Assembly (NCBI RefSeq): GCF_016741775.1 | Contig: NZ_JAERRK010000003.1 | Span: forward strand, 186,001 to 250,000 | Origin: Streptomyces actinomycinicus | GTDB taxonomy: Bacteria; Actinomycetota; Actinomycetes; Streptomycetales; Streptomycetaceae | Direction of reading: 5' to 3' | DNA: 64,000 bases | Shown: positions 62,033 through 64,000 of the stretch, piece after piece | Numbering within the stretch: position 1 is the stretch's first letter | Layout of the letters: each line of letters begins with the position of its first letter | The notes under the pieces: model-generated | What the model saw: only the letters and a program-made list of their open reading frames with translations | Told to the model about the DNA's origin: nothing | Database searches by the model: none | Translations under genes and position numbers: made by a program

Positions 62033-62053
62033 GATCTGACATACCGTCAGATC
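62033..62053. promoter_or_regulatory. Shared operator, site 7 (GATCTGAC-ATACC-GTCAGATC)
   Basis: Perfect 8-bp arms around a 5-bp spacer, the best copy in the window. It ends 1 bp before the DoxX start codon and is placed between two divergent genes. Confidence 0.75.
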
Positions 62054-62054
62054 C

Positions 62055-62504
62055 ATGGATGCGATATGGCTGGACGGCGCCGAGTGGCTGGCGGTGCTGC
62101 GCATCGGCCTCGGCCTGTGGTGGCTGGAGAGCTGGCGGCACAAGGACAAGAAGGCCTGGTTCGAGCGGGGCAGCGGCATCACGTGGGCGGCGGAGATCGC
62201 CGGGAAACACCGCTGGGCACCGGTGCGCACGGGCTTCGAGACGGTCGTGAAGCCGTACCCGAAGCTGATGGCGTACGTCGTCGCCTACGCCGAACTCTCC
62301 CTCGGACTGGGCCTGATCCTCGGCTTCCTGACCCCGGTGGCCCTGCTCGGCGGGCTGCTGCTGAACGCGGTCTACTTCGTCCTCATGATCCACGACTGGG
62401 CGGAGCAGGGCCAGAACTCGATGATGGCGCTGATCTCGCTGGTCGGCTTCTTCGGGATGGCCTGGCAGACGTGGTCGGTGGACGCATGGCTCGGGTGGTT
62501 CTGA
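62055..62504 (+). CDS. DoxX-family integral membrane protein
   Basis: 149 residues with about four hydrophobic segments: WLAVLRIGLGLWWLES, KLMAYVVAYAELSLGLGLIL, FLTPVALLGGLLLNAVYFVL and ALISLVGFFGMAW. This is the DoxX fold found in quinone-linked or membrane redox complexes. The ATG is right after operator site 7, and TGA-ATG overlap couples it to the DUF35 gene. Confidence 0.78.
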   Translation: MDAIWLDGAEWLAVLRIGLGLWWLESWRHKDKKAWFERGSGITWAAEIAGKHRWAPVRTGFETVVKPYPKLMAYVVAYAELSLGLGLILGFLTPVALLGGLLLNAVYFVLMIHDWAEQGQNSMMALISLVGFFGMAWQTWSVDAWLGWF

Positions 62505-62917
62505 TGGGCGGCCCGCGGCACGACGTCCCGGAGGCCGACGCCTTCACCCGCCCCTACTGGGAGGCGGCGGCCGAGGGCCGGCTGCTGATCCGCCGCTGCG
62601 GCGCCTGCGGCCGGGCCCACCACTACCCGCGGGAGTTCTGCCCGCACTGCTGGAGCGAGGAGGTCACCTGGGAGGAGGCGGGCGGCCGGGCCGTGCTCTA
62701 CACCTGGTCCACGGTCCACCACAACGACCTCCCCCCGTTCGGCGACCGCACCCCCTACGTGGCCGCGGTGGTCGACCTGGCGGAGGGGCCGAGGATGATG
62801 ACGGAGGTGGTGGACTGCGCCGAGGCGGAGCTGGCCGCCGGGATGCCACTCGGGGTGACCTTCCGGGAGGGCGTACCGGTGTTCGCTCCGGGGGGCGGGG
62901 CCCGGTCACGACCGTGA
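62504..62917 (+). CDS. Zn-ribbon OB-fold (DUF35) protein
   Basis: 137 residues. A rubredoxin-like Zn ribbon CGACGRAHHYPREFCPHC (about residues 28-46) followed by an OB fold (VLYTWSTVHHNDLPPFGD, PYVAAVVDLAEGPRMMTEVV). These are accessory acyl-CoA-binding partners of SCP2/thiolase-type enzymes, including steroid side-chain aldolases. The thiolase at the window edge is the candidate partner. An upstream in-frame ATG (62485) is possible. Confidence 0.85.
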   Translation: MGGPRHDVPEADAFTRPYWEAAAEGRLLIRRCGACGRAHHYPREFCPHCWSEEVTWEEAGGRAVLYTWSTVHHNDLPPFGDRTPYVAAVVDLAEGPRMMTEVVDCAEAELAAGMPLGVTFREGVPVFAPGGGARSRP

Positions 62918-62924
62918 CCGCCCC

Positions 62925-63593
62925 TCACGGCCACAGCAGGGACCGGCTCCAGCCGAAGCCCGTGCTGCGGTACTCCAGCCGCACGTGCCGCCGTTCGGCG
63001 TCCCCCTGGAAGAACTCCACGGTCTCCGGGCGCAGCCGGTACAGGGTCCAGGTCGGCGACGGCTCGTCCGGGTTCTTCCGGGCCCGCTCCCAGGCCGCCT
63101 CCGAGGCCTGCCGCAACTCGTCCACCGAGGACAGGTCCTCGCTCTGCCGGCCGGTCAGCGCGGCGGCCAGCGCGCCCGTGGAGCGCGCGTGCAGGTCGGC
63201 CTGGCTCTCCTCGGACGGCGCCGCCACGACCGGTCCCCGCAGCCGCACCTGGCGGCCCAGCGCCGGCCAGTAGAAGGCGAGGGCCGCATGCGGCCGGGCG
63301 CTGAGTGCGCGGCCCTTGCGGCTGGTGGCGTGCGAGGCGAAGGCCCAGCCGTCCGCGTCGGCCCCGTGCAGCATCACGATCCGTACGTCCGGCCTGCCCT
63401 CCTCGTCCACGGTCGCCAGCGACATGGTGTGCGGCTCCGGCTGCCCGGCGGCCACCGCCTCCGCGAACCAGCTCGTGAACAGGGCCAGCGGGGTGGGCGG
63501 GGCGGTCTCCGGATCGAAGGGCCGCAGCCGGGTCACCCCGGGTTCCCAGACCCGCAGCGACAGGAGCAGTTCGTGGAGATCCTTTTGTGCCAT
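62925..63593 (-). CDS. Pyridoxamine 5'-phosphate oxidase-like flavoprotein
   Basis: 222 residues. PNPOx fold motifs are TMSLATVDEEGRPDVRIVML, FASHATSRKGRALSARPHAA and LRGPVVAAPSEESQADLHAR, with a C-terminal PNPOx_C-like end (LRPETVEFFQGDAERRHVRL). It is a second paralogue besides pdxH and lacks several pdxH substrate residues, so another FMN or F420 reaction is likelier. Start MAQKDLHEL. Convergent with the DUF35 gene, 7 bp apart. Confidence 0.8.
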   Translation of the reverse strand: MAQKDLHELLLSLRVWEPGVTRLRPFDPETAPPTPLALFTSWFAEAVAAGQPEPHTMSLATVDEEGRPDVRIVMLHGADADGWAFASHATSRKGRALSARPHAALAFYWPALGRQVRLRGPVVAAPSEESQADLHARSTGALAAALTGRQSEDLSSVDELRQASEAAWERARKNPDEPSPTWTLYRLRPETVEFFQGDAERRHVRLEYRSTGFGWSRSLLWP

Positions 63594-63692
63594 GGGGCGA
63601 GTATCACCCGCGCCGGGCGGCGCACTCCGGTCCTCGCACGGCATGTGCCGGAGACGGTCGCGCCCCGTGCCCCCCGGGTCCCCCCACGACAC

Positions 63693-63753
63693 CGCCCACG
63701 ACGTCGTCCCCGCCCGGGCACGACGGGTCGCCGGGAGCAGAACCGTTCTCCGG
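63693..63753. repeat. Diverged direct repeat of the thiolase 3' end, copy A
   Basis: 61 bp closely similar to copy B at 63774-63834. Copy B spans the last codons and stop of the thiolase gene; this copy is downstream and non-coding. Confidence 0.55.
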
Positions 63754-63773
63754 AGCCGGGGCGGATCGTCCTC

Positions 63774-63834
63774 CGCCCACGACGTCACCCCCGCCCGAGC
63801 ACCACGGTCGCCGAGGAGCAGAACCAGCCTCCGG
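63774..63834. repeat. Direct repeat, copy B (thiolase end)
   Basis: Overlaps the 3' end of the thiolase gene (minus strand). Aligns with copy A at roughly 85% by eye. Centre-to-centre distance 81 bp. Confidence 0.55.
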
Positions 63835-64000
63835 TCGCGGACGCCACGCCCAGCCTGGGCAGCCTTCCGTCGCGGCCCCGCACCTGGCGTTCCCCGGCCT
63901 CCCCGCGCAGCTGCCGTACCGCCTCCACCAGCAGGAACAGCCCGCGCATCCCCGGGTGCTGGGCCGACAGCCCGCCGCCGTCCGTGTTGACCGGCAGCTC
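63785..64000 (-). CDS. Thiolase / SCP2-type lipid-transfer acyltransferase (3' partial, continues outside the window)
   Basis: Only the last 71 codons are inside. They read [20 protein letters not shown] and go on to [15 protein letters not shown] and a C-terminal [14 protein letters not shown]. The [16 protein letters not shown] block is the signature of SCPx/Ltp-type thiolase-like proteins that pair with DUF35 subunits. The catalytic Cys/His lie outside the window. It would carry out the C-C cleavage step of the pathway. Confidence 0.75.
   Translation of the reverse strand, partial: ELPVNTDGGGLSAQHPGMRGLFLLVEAVRQLRGEAGERQVRGRDGRLPRLGVASATGGWFCSSATVVLGRG

Noticed and set aside
41861..64000. 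Secondary-metabolite biosynthetic cluster
   Set aside because: No PKS, NRPS, terpene synthase or RiPP core genes were seen; the enzymes fit degradation of acyl-CoA intermediates better.

Overview
The window is a 64 kb piece of a Streptomyces chromosome (high-confidence inference). GC is very high with strong third-position GC bias. Many genes start with GTG or overlap as GTGA/ATGA. The gene set includes the iron regulator DmdR1 next to a DasR-controlled SIS protein, an ECF sigma/zinc anti-sigma pair, a BldG-like STAS protein and a FemX-like protein. Four copies of a GGGGCGCGGGGAACTGCGCG-type intergenic repeat are present. No rRNA, tRNA, CRISPR array, intact transposon or prophage was seen.

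Layout. 0-10 kb holds core metabolism: a secreted propeller-like protein (5' end outside the window), serC, an FAD/4Fe-4S oxidase, a phosphoesterase, a FemAB protein flanked by two small gene remnants, a DMT exporter and an NAD malic enzyme. 10.6-20.7 kb is one operon for branched or terpenoid acyl-CoA catabolism: a TIGR03084 protein, an AtuA-like protein, both acyl-CoA carboxylase subunits, an acyl-CoA dehydrogenase, a frameshifted AMP-forming ligase, an enoyl-CoA hydratase and a TetR regulator. 20.8-28.3 kb contains a cysteine-pair leader peptide ahead of a 2OG-Fe(II) oxygenase, citrate synthase 2, pdxH, a GNAT, a PAS protein, the SIS protein with a dre site, and dmdR1. 28.5-41.6 kb contains an alpha/beta hydrolase lacking its nucleophile, an orphan prim-pol domain protein, an HTH-TPR regulator, a repeat-rich membrane protein, a solute-binding lipoprotein, purU, an EF-hand protein, STAS, ECF sigma, anti-sigma and a secreted peptidase.

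41.8-64 kb is a catabolic region, interrupted only by a few unrelated-looking genes. It encodes acyl-CoA ligases, a metal-dependent hydrolase, a probable two-subunit acyl-CoA dehydrogenase, a third acyl-CoA dehydrogenase, SDR and zinc alcohol dehydrogenases, a cyclase-family hydrolase, an enoyl-CoA hydratase, a flavin reductase, an FAD monooxygenase-like protein, DUF35 and thiolase proteins, and two transporters. Seven copies of an inverted repeat with consensus CTGACGNNNCGTCAG lie in five promoter regions of this segment and nearly nowhere else in the window. I read this as one co-regulated pathway for activating and shortening a bulky, possibly steroid- or terpenoid-like acid. Its substrate and regulator cannot be told from the window. 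This is the strongest candidate for an undescribed system here.
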